Shown: positions 1 through 13,291 of the stretch, piece by piece
Layout: the number at the start of each line of letters is the position of its first letter
How positions within the stretch are numbered: position 1 is the stretch's first letter
NCBI GenBank assembly: GCA_019843655.1
Contig: JACDQD010000007.1
Coordinates: 20,850,365-20,914,364 of the forward strand
DNA: 64,000 bases
Reading direction: 5' to 3'
Source: Lethocerus indicus
Lineage: Eukaryota > Arthropoda > Insecta > Hemiptera > Belostomatidae
The notes under the pieces: generated by a model
The model's input: the letters and a program-made list of their open reading frames with translations, nothing else
Told to the model about the DNA's origin: nothing
Database searches by the model: none
Program-made: the position numbers and the translations under genes

Positions 1-218
1 AATAGCTATGGTATATCATCACCAGTCGAACGACAGTGTTCCGGCTCAACTCTCCAGTTGAACAGAGATGTACTTCCAGTGACTGCACCATAACGCTAAA
101 TAGACTAATGAAACATGGAATCTCAAAAACTGTATAGCTGGAATTACATGATGCAACAAAAGGTTATTTCACTTTTGATCTATCTTAACGACTGTCCTGC
201 AAAATTATCTCACGTAAG

Positions 219-825
219 TTTTCAGTCTCCTGGTGCAGGCGATGGAGACTGAGGGTGAATGGCTCCTTGGAGCGCCCACATCACCCTCACACTACGTCTT
301 CGGCACTGTCCTGACGTCTATTTCAATGACATACCAAGTCCCACCCAACAGCAGATTCGCTATCTTGGGCTCCACCTCGATAAACAACTCACGTGGAATC
401 GACTTAAACAGAAAATTTGGACTCTTAAGGCCATTACTAAAACCGACATCGAAATTGACCTTAAGTAACAAACTAACAATATACAAAGCAATACTCAAAC
501 CGACATGGACATATGGTATTGAGCTATGGGGTTCCACCAAGACATCCAACATCGCTCGCATCCAGAGATATTAATCAAAAGTCCTTCGCGCCATCCTTGC
601 TCCCCGGTATGTTTCTTACCATACAATCTACCATGACCTCAACATACCAATAGTCGACGAAGTCGCAAAATCTCGGTTCCTGAAGTTCCACTCCAGCCTT
701 TCTCCCCATCCAATATCCCCACCACGACGGCTTAAACGCCACTGGCACAGAGATCATCTCGGACAGTAGTTGGAGATGTCCAAAGCGCCATCACTGGGTG
801 GTTTCTTTATCGAGACAAACAAGCG
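219..825 (+). mobile_element. Jockey-type LINE, 3' fragment (RT C-terminus plus 3' UTR), decayed
   Basis: This is the 3' end of a non-LTR retrotransposon of the Jockey type. It covers the end of the reverse-transcriptase ORF, including the conserved stretches RYLGLHLDK (about 358-384) and YKAILKPTWTYGIELWGST (about 482-538), then the region ending at a stop at 767-769. The frame is broken in three places. WCRRWRLRVN is read at 231-260, the next part in another frame from 259, and a further shift falls near 426-428. A C-to-T change makes a stop at 572-574 where sister copies read Gln. The C-terminus also lacks roughly a dozen residues relative to the 20 kb copy. After the stop, 778-820 matches the 3' flank of the minus-strand copy at 20234-20273, so this is probably 3' UTR. 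The 5' end is truncated around 219. It is a dead fossil copy and cannot encode an active protein. Family assignment is strong; clade assignment within LINEs comes from motif recognition only. Confidence 0.85.
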
Positions 826-1071
826 AAAAATATGCATATACGAAAAAAAAAAGGTTTTCAGTCTGACGAACGCGCAGACCAAAGTTTGTCCCCCCTCTGG
901 CGGTAGGGGCATACGATCGGATAAATTTTACGCCGAAGGCACCGCCATACGACGCGTTTCCCGTCGCGACTCCATCTTCCGTCTCGAGCGGCGGCTTTCG
1001 TGCAGGTGACTGTCACGATCAATCATCTGTCAACGGCCGAGAGCCGGCTGATGGAAGGCCCGATTCCGCCC

Positions 1072-1098
1072 GAGAGAGAGAGAGAGAGAGAGAGAGAG
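1072..1098. repeat. (GA)n microsatellite, 27 bp
   Basis: Uninterrupted GA dinucleotide run followed by a purine-rich, GA-biased tail to about 1117. Confidence 0.95.
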
Positions 1099-4000
1099 CG
1101 AAAGTGAGTGAGAGGAGTTTGTTCCCTGGAAGCGAGGAAAAATAAACACATCAAGAACGCCTCCCCGGCTGCCAAATACGCGTCACGAATGCTAATTATA
1201 CGGGGCCGTCACTCAGCGCCTCCTGCTCCCCGAGCACCGGGGCCCCTATACTACACTATAGCGTATCGTTTCGACTGTTGTTTCGAGTGTTGTTGCCCAT
1301 TTACATGGCGGGAATGAGTACGCGGTTATTTTACGTTGCGGCCCCAACCGTCGTTGACGAGCCACTTTCCTGAAGTTCCTCTCAACGTAAGTTTTATGAT
1401 GTTACTGAAGACGCTGTTTGTCATCACTCTTGGCCTGTATGAGGGTATTAGCAATAGTGAAATAGAGAAATCGCTCTAATTTAAGACCCAATGTTTAAAA
1501 TGAACACACTTCCATATACACAAGGCTGGACTAGCTAAGCAACTCTATTTACTATTTATTACACTTTTAAAATTTGTATTTTCTGTGAAAAATTCGTTTC
1601 TAATCCTGTCACCAGTCGGTCGGTTGAAGTCACAGAAGATCGCAAACTTCGAGGGTTGGCTATCGTCTGTTGGGAAACAAAATAATATTTGTCTAAGAAG
1701 TTAGAATGCAGCAGAAATTTACCGTTCCTGATGGAACAAAACGGAGATATTCGGGGACGACCTTATTTCTTTCATCCGTCCACCTGGAAACCGTTTCGCG
1801 GGGGTTTTTCTTTTTCGGTGTCCGAAGAACTTTTCCGAATTCCCAGAGCGGGTTGGCGTCCCGCAATACAAAAACACCGACGGTTTACGATCGCCTAGGC
1901 AATTTTACGGTACTGAAGGCCATAAAATCGGCGCAGCAAGAACAGAGGCGGAGCACAATGGGGCTGACGTCTTACCCGGGGCTATTCAATTTGAACGTCT
2001 AATGGGCCGCGACAGCGCGGCTCTATTGGCACATAGAAAAGCGGTTGACGAGGGCTTCACCGGTAAAAACAGGCGTAAAACGACCGACCGTAAACCGAGA
2101 AGCCGGCGACATGAATATCATAACCTTTCCCAAGATTACTGACAATGACCTCAGCATGCAAGACACTGCTATCTGTCCGCCATATCCGCTATATGGGGTT
2201 GTGAACACACCGATTTTACTACTTTTACAGTCCTAGATGTAATATTTATAAACCTAAAACGCCAATAAAATATTGTAGAGCATTATCGTCCTCGGAGAAA
2301 AAAGAAAATGAAATAAGGGTTATAAAATATTTATTCGATTCTAACAATCACTGTGTTTAAAATTGGAAAAATTATAGTTATTTCACTTTTTCCAGTAACG
2401 CTTTTATTTTTATATATAAAATTGTGTTATAAACTACAAAAGCGGTTCCAACATCCAATGCAATATAATACAAGGGTGGAAAGTATGAGAAAATTAAATG
2501 TTACAGAATATATGTATATACTGTGAGCCGTTACTTTTGGCTCGTAAAGATATCAATTCTTTCCGTACAATGACAACAGCGGCAGCGCATAAAATCCTGA
2601 GCGCGCCGCGTGCAATCTTATTAGGGCGGCCGCTAAATTAACCGACGTCCGGGATTTACACCGCAAAAACTGGTAAAGTTAATGGGGCGTGAAGGGCCCG
2701 GGGGCCTTTTATTGGCACTTGAGGGCTCGAGGAGGAGGGTCGGCCGAAAGATGTCGGAGCTAAGAGCGGAGGGTTGAGGTCGGCGGGACGGGGGGTAGAG
2801 AGACGTTAACGTCCGTTTTGATGCCCCGAGCACGAGCAACAGCACTTACGCTTAATGAGACTTGCGGGAAGGGCCCCGTGAACTTTATCCGGGCTATGAA
2901 TTCATTTTACGGCGGACCCCTGTCGCCATTTCCGTTCTAGGAATAACCCCCTGGAAAGAAGTTATAAACGGGCATTAGGGATCGTTAATTAAAGTAATCG
3001 AATTCAGCGTGTCGGGGGGTAATGTACAGCGTAATAAGTGAAAACTGGTTCGCTTTCGACTGTTCAGATAAAGTTTACGGTTTTAAAATATACAGCTTAA
3101 TTAGACTTAAGGTTAAATTTTCGCTTAAAAATCGCTTAGGATAACAACCAGGATAGAAGTGACTACTCGCTTTCATTCAGAAATAGTTTTCGATTAATAA
3201 TTTCAAAACCTACTTATTCGATCCAGCTAACCACCTCCAGCAGCTCTTTTATGAGTTCCGCCTAATGTATTTATCCGTGGACTATTTATATCTCCCGTAA
3301 ATTATTTAATGCCTCTTATTTCCTTTGCGTCCCGATAGATATTGTTCTGCCCCACGGCCGTTACTTGGACCGAAATCGAATCGGGCGTACGTCAGTTCGC
3401 AAAGCCCGTACGCCACTCACGGGATAAGTAATTTGAGCGCTTAACGAGATAGGAGAAGGGCCGCAGGCCGGGATTGGACGCGGTCTGGCGTTGATTGAGC
3501 GGGCCCGCCGTCCCCCGGGGAACGATTCCCAATGAGTCTGCGGGACTTTGAACGGCCGCCACCGCCCGGGCGGCCACTCCATTTAGAGAATGAGCCGGCC
3601 GAGTCCCGCGGGGGTTGCTGAGGGGGACGGGGGACCACCCCCTCCCGCCCCTAACTGCATCTTATCGGTTAAACCTACCCCACGACACTAAATCCATTCC
3701 CGAGGGGGTGGTGGGAGCGGTCCGGACGACGAAATCAATGTATATGCCTAAGTGTTGGGGGGAGAGAACCACCCCCTTCTCGATTAGAGCGGCTCACTTG
3801 TAAATCAATGTGCACCCCATTTTGAATATTCTATGGGTTCGACGGTACTGAAAGATTGATGCGACGAAAAGTTACCGCAGATGCGGACCCTGTAATCCCG
3901 ATCAGTTTTTCCCCCGGCTGAGATAGGCTCTCCCTTTTTGAACTTTGTGATTGATACGTATACGTATTATGCACACCTAATGAATGGCTTCTGCAATTGT

Positions 4001-4611
4001 CATAAGTGAACGATTGATCGTTAAGTATCCAATATAAGAACATTTTAGCGCCGGAAACCAGCTTTCTAGTATTCTTCATTATAAGCCATATAGAACTATA
4101 GGAATTAGTAAGCATCAAAAAGAGTGTCAATATTTTCTGCTCCTGCAGAACAGATGCGTTTCGTCGTTTCATGTAACGTAGACACATGATTCATTCTTCG
4201 GGGCATGCAATTTTAATGGTCAACATCCCCAGGAGCAGCCCTGCAATCAATAAATCGAAACAAATCTCGCTGAGATGAGTTATGAAGTAATGGGATGAGC
4301 ATTAACTCGGCGTACAGTGTGTACCCCAGATGCCCCCAACAGTTGTCAGCCGACGGTGCGGGGAACAAGCGGAGCTGTTGTAATTGAAAAGGCCGTAACG
4401 CGATATGTTGGGCTTGTTATTAACGCTCGGTCCCATCATATTACGTACGTGGGGGGGCCTAATGCGCTCGTGGTTTCGGCTCTTGTTGATACAGCGCGTC
4501 CCGGCCCAGATGTCGGGGGCGATACCGGGGGCCACTGAGGCGTGCGGAGCAGAATTGGGCACCGGCCCTACGGCTATTTACGGTAACGCCGATGATCACG
4601 ATAACAGGCAC

Positions 4612-4613
<2 letters not shown>

Positions 4614-4642
<29 letters not shown>
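4614..4642. repeat. (GA)n microsatellite, 29 bp
   Basis: Uninterrupted GA run inside a GC-rich patch. Confidence 0.95.
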
Positions 4643-4646
<4 letters not shown>

Positions 4647-6050
4647 CTCGGGACGTCAGATGCCCGCATTAGGGGACCGCAAAAGGGCGCTTCTTTTGCG
4701 ACTCCTTTTTGTCCAGCCAAGGAAAATAACCAGCTCTAGGTTACATTGCCTAACGTTCGGTATACGGGAGAATAATGGAGAATATAACGCTTGATGTATT
4801 CCACCTCAGCTAGCCGATCGCCAAGCCCCAGGTGTGGCCCCGGTTCGCATTAGAAAAACAATTACTAAAGGACCATAATGTGCTCGTGTGGACCCACGAG
4901 AGGACTGGATTTGATGAGCTATGCTGGGAGGTCATAGGACCTCCGTGAGTGATCATTTTCCGAACTCATTCAAGCTCCCAAAAATGTACCAAAAATCAGA
5001 ATCAATTGATATTTAACGAAAAAGTGATTCGGGACAATGATCTCAGAGACGGTAATAAGCCAGGCTTTATATATACCTAAAAATACGCGAAACAAAAATA
5101 ATTTTAACGATTTCATTAAGGGCGTTCTGAATCAATATTAATTGTTAATGTCACTTTTTGAGAATTACGAATTATTCTTCTCCATCTTGGAATTTATCCA
5201 GTAATAGAACGATTGAAATTTATGATGAAAGCATGCACACTAATTGAGTGCTAGGCAGGATACGTAAAAATCAGTTCTACTGATTTTATCAGATGTACAC
5301 AATCCCCGGTTACAATTCTGTAAAACCGATTGTTTCGTCGACTTGAAAACTTAGTGGTGACGACATATCCTCAAAGTGATAATAAGATTGATTGTATTCC
5401 TTCAAGCACGCATTACTCCAAAAACTAATTCATTCAGTAAGTTTAGACGGTATTTTCATAGAATATATAGTTTTTTTTTCAGATTGACAGTCTAGTTCTC
5501 AAGTTGACTAACCCATTAAGTAAATAGCCACGCATCAGCGACGATAAATTTTCTCAGTTAATATCGTATTCACGATGGTAAAAGAATACGAAATTATGGG
5601 CCATATAAAATATAATGCGTATCATAAATAACACTGCAATTTTATGGCATTCGGAAATTGGCACTGGGTTATTAACGGCAATATACGTTAACAGACTCAA
5701 ATTCAGGCCACAACAAAGTACTACTAGAAAAAAAAACGAACTTCCACGAGAGTAAAATACGTCGGCGGGACTTCAGATCTAATTTGCACATCAATTATCT
5801 TACACGGACGCCGAATGAGGTGGGAGGGGGGATGAGAGTTCATTGTTCTGATAACGACCCCCTTTCCGATTTCGCATTCACCGAACATTCGCTTTAAACC
5901 CGAGCCCGAGCTATTCTTCTCCAATTAAAAAGTCGCATCCGTTCCACTTAGCGGGACTTCGTGACCTGAGCGGCCGTCCCGAGCTGTCCCGCCATCGGAA
6001 TGAAAGTCCATTGATGAAAGCGCAATGTTGAAGCCTATTTTGCAGTGACA

Positions 6051-6071
6051 ATATATATATATATATATATA
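6051..6071. repeat. (AT)n microsatellite, 21 bp
   Basis: Uninterrupted AT run, self-complementary and so able to extrude a hairpin. Confidence 0.95.
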
Positions 6072-7718
6072 CAAGCTGGAAAATGTCCCAGTTTAAATCA
6101 GAAGCGTTAAGAATGAGTCGTTATGCCGTTGGGAATAATCTGTATAAATGCCGTCGTAACTGCGTACCTTAAAATTTAAGTAAGCTTTTAATAATAAGAA
6201 CGAGTGTTAAATGTTAGAATATTATCTGGCCTAGTTTAATAATATTGGCACATAGTGCTTACTGTATAGCGGTGGTAATTCAACTTCTGAGAGTAAAACG
6301 AACCCAATTATTCCCTGCCTGCGGAAAATATTTCAGGATAGTTATCGGCTTACCTTATTCGTGCTTATTTGTTATTTAAATATTGTCGGTGGATTTCACA
6401 ATATGCACTAGGGGGCATTCTGTCGGCCTTACGAATTCCACTGTACCTTTTTTTCAAATTCCCGAACACTTGATGTTACGTTCCTCCGTAAAGCGCATCT
6501 GCTGGTCGGTAAACGCCGCATTGAGGTCTCCGCAGAATGCAGAATTGTATCGAACGCTCCCCTCCGCGAACCCCTTCCCCTTGGGCACAGTTCACAGGAG
6601 GCCGAAGTAAACGCTTGAGTATTCATTGTGTCTGGCGAGTGGGCCCTGGAAAGCTGTCACTTAGCCGGACAGTGTGATTGATAGGGCCTCCCTAGACAGC
6701 TCTTCCTTCCACAGCTAGACAGGTGCCCTTAAATGGTCACACACAAGTGTCACCGCCCGGTCGCCCTTTCCCCCGTTGGCTGGCAGCGCCCTCTTCCTCT
6801 CGAATAAAGAGGAATAATAGTACGAAGTATATATAACTGCAGGTAGGCCTACTGTATTAACTGTTCCTGTTAAGGAGTGCACGCCTTGAACTTTTACGAG
6901 TGAAATAAATTTCCACAGTATAAAGCAAATAAGGGCAGAATATCGATTTGCAATCAACTTTTTGTTCACAAACTGTGCTTTGATTAGTAGCTGAACTAAA
7001 ACCAAATGTAGCTGGTTGAAATGCGCACAAAAATTACTGATAAACGCTAACATGAACCGTTTAAGAGTTAGGACCTTTATTTCACTAATACAGTATGAAA
7101 TTTATAATACACTCAATATATTAAATATAATAATATATATTTTTACTACATCATTATATTTTCAAAATAGTTTTCTCCATGCTATTAGAAAGGGATCGGC
7201 ACTCTATCCAAGAGCTACTCTCTAAAAGTTAAAATATGCTGTGAGCTATCAAAGATAGAATGAAAGTTGTTTGATAAATATAATTGAATCCATTTAAAGG
7301 AGAAACAGCATTAAAATGCAGCAGGTAGGTCTTAAATTGCAGTTAACTTAAAAATAAAATCCCCCTCGAGCCAAGGTATCTCTTTTCTCCTGGGAGTTAT
7401 TGCGGTAATCGGCCTTCCGAGTCGGACGGATGTCTTGTAGCGCCCGAGAATAGGCGTAGACCCGTCTGAAATATGACTCAATATTGACTATCCTGGAATC
7501 GCATTTCGCTCCGGGTCTACCGCCGGAGACCAATGAACTCTAACGGGCTCTCCCACTTCTTGCGGTCTGAGCCCCCTCCGCCTCCGTCACGACGTCCGAC
7601 TATAAAACCCGCTATAACGCGTGTAGTGGAAACCCGGAGCGACGACGCGGTCCGCGGCCGCCGGCTAATTTATGTTATGCGTCCGGCTTTGCGGAATGGG
7701 AATGAGAGTCCCCCACGA

Positions 7719-7736
7719 GGCGGCGGCGGCGGCGGG
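7719..7736. repeat. (GGC)n run, about 18 bp
   Basis: Short GGC trinucleotide run. It would encode a glycine run in one chance frame; I see no gene here. Confidence 0.85.
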
Positions 7737-8690
7737 ACGGTTTTCATAAACCGGGGATTTAACGGGCTCGGGGACGTTTCTGTTCCGGACCCGGCCGAAG
7801 GAGACGGTCTGCTTTACAGCGGGAGTCCAACATCTTTGAAAACATATATGAAATCGTAAATTTAGTTCTGAATTTCCTAAATTATTAAGAGGCATAATTA
7901 ACTGAATTGTTATCCAGGAAAAATGTATGTAGAGGCCTTTTAAATTATTTTTAATCGTTATTTATCATTATCGAGCGGTTTATGTTCTCTAATAGATCTC
8001 AAAGAAACAGGATTCGAGTAATCATCGAGGTTAAATAGGACCCGAGACGGTTACTACCGACGATTGATGGAGCCGTCAGTATAGGGAGATAGAGCTCGCG
8101 GCCCCCGCCTTTCAATTTCCATAGCGGTGTTTATTACCGAGCGAAGGACCTCCGTGCAGCCGCCACATCATCACGGCCATCCGATAATGACGGGCCGCAT
8201 TAGTCACTCATAGCCCCGGTAAGGGCGGAGGGGGGGGTGTCCTGCACATCAACTGTCGGGAACACTCAGCATCGGAGAGAGATAGGGACGATCTTCCGGC
8301 ATCCATCCCCGATGATGTGATCCGACCGTCCGATATCGCCCTTGTCCCCCGGAACGTCTGACGATCCGCCACGCTTCCAGCCCGGGTGCCTCATCTTGAT
8401 AGTGCCTGAAGGTCTACGCCGATATTTCGACCGTTCGCCAGTCATCAGCAATGACTGTTTGAACCAGAATATATGTTCTTAAATCCTAACAAGATTCCAG
8501 AAACGCGTTATTACAACGAAAATGTTTAAAATGGAACATAATTAGACAAACTAAAGATTTAAAGAATGTATTAAAACTAATAGGAAGCTGAATCCTATTT
8601 AGGAACGCTTTTCGGTTTGTTCAGTCGATATGTCGGTCTTCTAATTGTTCCTACGACAGAATTTTCACGCTTTTAATGTTTTAGTGGAAT

Positions 8691-9077
8691 CCCAACACTC
8701 AACAGAATCGAGTTAAACATAAAATTTGGACATAAAATTAAGGCCATTACTAAAACGGACATCGAAATTGACCTTAAGTAACAAACTAACAATATACAAA
8801 GCAATACTCAAACCCACATGGACATATGGTATTGAGCTATGGGGTTCCACCGAGATATCCAACATCGCTCGCATTCTAGAGATTCCAATCAAAAGTCCTT
8901 CGCAGCATCCTTAAAGCTCCCCGGTATGTTTCTAACCACACAATCCACCATGACCTCAACATACCGACAGTCGACGAAGTCGCAAAATCTCGGTTCCTGA
9001 ATTTCCACTCCCGCCTTTCTCCTCATCCTAATCCACTCGTTCAGTCCCTTTCCTCTTTTTCCTCTATCCCTAGGTGA
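8691..9077 (+). mobile_element. Jockey-type LINE, 3' fragment, decayed
   Basis: Second plus-strand copy of the same retrotransposon 3' region. It covers the thumb and connection part of the reverse transcriptase and its C-terminus. The diagnostic stretch YKAILKPTWTYGIELWGST is read at about 8796-8852. A one-base insertion near 8875 (ATTCTAGAG where other copies have ATCCAGAG) shifts the frame, after which the expected continuation follows in another frame to a stop at 9075-9077. Its 5' boundary near 8691-8705 resembles the breakpoint of the fragments at 20.7 and 59.1 kb, where the RT sequence gives way to a shared non-RT sequence just before GAATCGA. The conserved 3' UTR block seen at 778-820 is not visible after 9077, so this copy also seems 3' truncated. 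Non-functional relic. Confidence 0.82.
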
Positions 9078-12000
9078 AGGCTAGGAGCGAATGAGATCGA
9101 GTCAGAAAGTGCGACATGTTTCTTAGCGAAAACGCCCTCCACATTCTGCAGAATGTGTATGTTGGGAATATTAACGAAGAATTGCTTAAATGAGGTTTAA
9201 AAATAGGCATATTATAAGCGCCCGTGGGGGCACTTAGAGGACGCGGGCAATGTCCGGTAAATCGCGTACATAAACGCACTTTCCTGAGTGTCCTCATCGG
9301 CCGCATGGGAAAAATATGGAAAGGCATTAGGGGGCAGCGTTGGGCCGATAAGTGCCTCTTTGCCGCTCTTAAAATTAATGCACCCTCAGTCGAGCCCGTA
9401 AAAGACGTTCGAGCGTAGCCGGCGGCCCGCTCCTCCATCCCGCTTCGGCGCGATGAATTTACGGCCAAACGCTGAAGATAGCTAAAACGGGGCTGTGCGA
9501 CACCTGGTTAAGCGATACCCTCAGCTGCCGGTACGCTACCGGTACGATACCGCAAGACGCCATATACCGCAGCCCCATTAAACCTACACAGCAACGCCAC
9601 CCTTATTGTCACTAACACAGGTCGTCATTAGATAGCGGACTCTCGTGTACAGGAAATCCTGCAGGAATAATAAATTGCAACAATGCGCACATTTAATAGA
9701 AAGTTTGTTTCATAGCAAATGTCAATAGCATTTGGCCGTCAGTGTTACGGGGTACTATAAAGAATCTTCTCAGCTTTCACTGAAATGTTGACGAATTTCC
9801 ACTAGCGATTAAAGAAAAATAGCCTAGTGAGTAATCCGTTCCGAAGGCAGCAGATTTAGGTAGACAATGTCTCTGCATTAATAATTATGAGGGATGCTGT
9901 TTTGTGTTATGTTTGTTCGTGAAATAGTTCTGTACGCAGGCCGCAGGTAACGTGAGCTGCATAGGGGCGCTGGAACCATATACCAGTGCACAGCTGGGGG
10001 GGGGGTCTATATAAAATTCCGAGTGCTCATATCTCTCTCACGTTATCTGCGTTAGATAAAATAATTCTCAGTGAATTTCAGCCTGCTGTTAATTAATTAG
10101 AATTGCGGATATAATCAGTGTCTCTTAAATTTCTCCTGTACGTTGTTTAATGTATTACAGTATTCGATCGAATAACATTAAGAATGTGGAGTTCGGTTAG
10201 ATATAGGGGAGAGAGGCGTCACGGTCGAACTGAGGGTGTGAAAACATTGCCTTAGGACCCCCCGCAGTTTGGGCCCCGGGGTTAGTGATGGGCATCAAAT
10301 AAAGCGTAGTCCGGTCGTATGGTAGACTTAAGGCCGTAGGGCGGGGGCGGTTGGTGTTCGGCGCTACATATTGATCTACAACTTTTCATTAGGGGTAGCG
10401 GGGGCGGCCAATAAAACCGCCCTCCCCCCCGGTGATTTACGCCCCGCAGTTAGCCCCAACCCCCGTCCTTATAGCGGGCCGCACACACTCCCATATTTCT
10501 CTTTTATGTCGCCCCACGCGTAAAAACGGATCTCGCCTTCCTGTGCGGCTCTCACGCGTCCCGCAGTCCGACAAAGCGATCCCGTTCAACTAATTGATAG
10601 TTATACTGGTTTCGATTAAAATTTAATTTCCCGCTCGTGTTTCCGGGAAGGCTTTTCAATATGGAAGGTTATTTTCCTGAGAAACATAATACCTTGGAAT
10701 ATCTTTGGTGGGATCCAGTACATCGGCCAATTTAGCACCGAACAGATATCTTAAATTAGCAGAATATGTTGTTAAAGAATGGTACTGACTTAGCATCAAA
10801 TAAGCCTGTCCGGAAAGAAATACGCGCGAGTGGCAAGAACTTACCTTTGTATTGCAATCGTAATGAATTTTGGCTTCATTCCACCAAAAGACCGGAAAGA
10901 CCAGGAGGAGAGTAAAGGGAGAGGAATACTTCAGCCCACTGGGGTTAAATACACGCCCAGACGCTTTCATCCTATATCATACATGGAGTAAATCTATGGG
11001 AAGATTTGTTACGCCAATCTAGCACAAATCTCATAGCTAAACACAAATAAACTATATATATTTAGTGACATACAGGACAATATTATTAAATTCCGAACTA
11101 AACTTTTTAAGGAACACTATGAAAGGAGGAAGTCCGTGATCTATAATCCACCTGTGGTGTTTTCATCTAGAAGCGGAAGCGACCCGTCTCATCGCCGCGT
11201 AGAGCTTCCCATTTGACACGAAGAACACTAATCGGTAGGAGCAATCCTGCTGGGTGATAGAAAAAAAATCGTGCATTTGTTAGGTTTCGTCTGTAGGGCG
11301 GTTACGGGCGAAGCCGCAAAACGTGAGGGGACCGATTAGCCGCCCGGTTAAACCCTCGGCAGGAAGTACCTTCCGCCCGGAAGGCATCGGCTTACACGAT
11401 GCCGGTACAACCATGTGTCTCCGAGGATCCAGTTTCCAAAGGAGGATGAAGTACACCCCAGCGCATTTCGATACTGTCATCAATTAAATTAATTATTATT
11501 TATTATTTTATAATTATTACACCATTCAGGAGGGCGCTGGCACAGGAACGAAATGGTATTTAAAGCTGGTCAAACCTAAAGGTGATAAAACATTAATGCA
11601 TTTCATTTCTTTCATCTAAACTTGTTTATTAGTAATTTTTTACACCTACCCAGTTACCAAAAAAAGGAATACGGTTCTTGATAATATTTTTTTACGGTTA
11701 GAGTAAAATCGCCTTCTAAATATTTTCTTGTACACATTATTGCATGATTCATTTTCGTTCGAGTATTTGGCATTTGAGCGGGGGAAAAACGAGAAGCGAG
11801 CGATAGTTTAATAAGAGGTAGGTACTTGAAAACTACAACACAAAGCAAACAGTAGGAGAACGAAATTAATTCAGGTATTTTCCTTTTCCACGTCTCGTAA
11901 AGTGGGCCTTTGGTTCGAGCCCTGATTTACAAGTTGATAACGGTAAGCAGTTAAGACCGAGAAAAGATAAGATAATTATTAAAGAAATTACGACAAATGA

Positions 12001-13267
12001 CATCATATTCCTTTAATATTTTCCATTTAGTATAAGCCAATAATTCCGAATTGAAATCATAATATATGCCTATTGCATGTTTGGAACATTCCTGTTACAA
12101 ATTCAATACCTTCGGTGTTCCATTTTATGAAATATATAGTTCGTCATACGACTAAACTTATGTAAATAAACCAGTGGCAAGTTTTCCGATTTCATTTCCC
12201 ATTTTGCAGATTTGATAATAAATAGCCTTAAACTAGAAATAAATGGATAAATAAATAAAATGAATTCATTTGTTACGGGGATTACAACATATGTAGACGC
12301 CTTTTCCTGTTGTCACCATTGCATTTCCGCAGAAGATAAGATTTCGTTACAGTAAACACGGATACACCTTAGTGTTTTTATATTTTGTAAATATGAAATT
12401 CATTCTGGAAATCATACTCCAAACGGGAGAAATGTTTGAGGAGCAATTGATCATCGGACGACGGTGCGGTTTTCTCTAATCAGCAAACAAGCGATTAACT
12501 CCTTCATCCGCTTCCGTCCAAAGTCAGATAAGTGTTCTCGAACGTGTCACATTCAATTTACAGGACGTTACACCCAGGACAGCTTTAATTTAACATGAAA
12601 AAAGGTATAACGAAAATAAAAAATATCAATATTTTGAACGTATTCCACATTCCTCAATTTACACTAATCGTTTTCAGGTTACACAACCGTTTCTGTTAAA
12701 CATATTTCCAAAAATTAATAAAATTCAAGTGATTCTGCTTCAACTACTCTCGGTACATTTTACGCATTGCATTACAGGCAGAGAATATGATATAAAGAAT
12801 AAATGAAAAACTAAGGATTGAACTCAAAAATAATGTTTTTAGGTTTGATTTAAAATATAAATCCGGGCCTCATAGATATTCCACCCAGTTCACTTCCTAG
12901 ATATCCGTATTTAACTATTATTGCGTATTACCATATTCAGTATTATTCCGGGGATTCATGAACAAACTGAAATTATTAATTTATGATAGTATGTAACGCC
13001 CAGTATTCGCTGTATCTCTAGGCTCGGATTTCGCCCTGCTCCGATCGTCAAATCACTTTAATAGGCCGCCCTCGATCGATCTTAATTTTTTGATATATTT
13101 ATGACCGATGAGTGATTGGATTGGAGAGTGGTTAGAGAGACGATCGAGATGTTTCAATTGCTACACCGAACGACTGTAGGGGGATTACAACCCCTCGACA
13201 CGTTGTGACACAACACTCGAGGGTGTCAGTTATTCTAGAGTATTCCGTCGCCCCTCGCGACGGCGGT
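9078..13267. other. Non-coding stretch without recognised genes
   Basis: No supported gene. 9.07-9.47 kb carries a 132-codon minus-strand frame without any recognisable domain, which I treat as chance. 10.2-10.6 kb is GC-rich with a G10 run at 9996-10005. 11.5-13.0 kb is AT-rich and featureless to my eye. Confidence 0.6.
9528..9551. repeat. Short tandem duplication of CCGGTACG(C/A)TA
   Basis: Two imperfect 11-12 bp units (CCGGTACGCTA, CCGGTACGATA) lie head to tail. Too small to assign a role. Confidence 0.7.
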
Positions 13268-13279
13268 AACCTATTGTAG

Positions 13280-13291
13280 GTTATAATACAA
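13280..13291. repeat. Target-site duplication, left copy (GTTATAATACAA)
   Basis: The exact 12-bp sequence recurs at 13922-13933, immediately flanking the 630-bp foldback insertion. Confidence 0.85.

Larger units (their letters stand above)
826..8690. other. Non-coding stretch without recognised genes
   Basis: I see no supported gene. GC-rich patches (about 0.87-1.35, 2.6-2.95, 3.35-3.8, 4.3-4.7, 7.5-7.85 and 8.05-8.45 kb) alternate with AT-rich DNA (about 2.2-2.55 and 4.95-5.75 kb). Open frames here are short, lie mainly in the GC-rich patches and show no domain. Simple repeats are listed separately. Confidence 0.6.
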
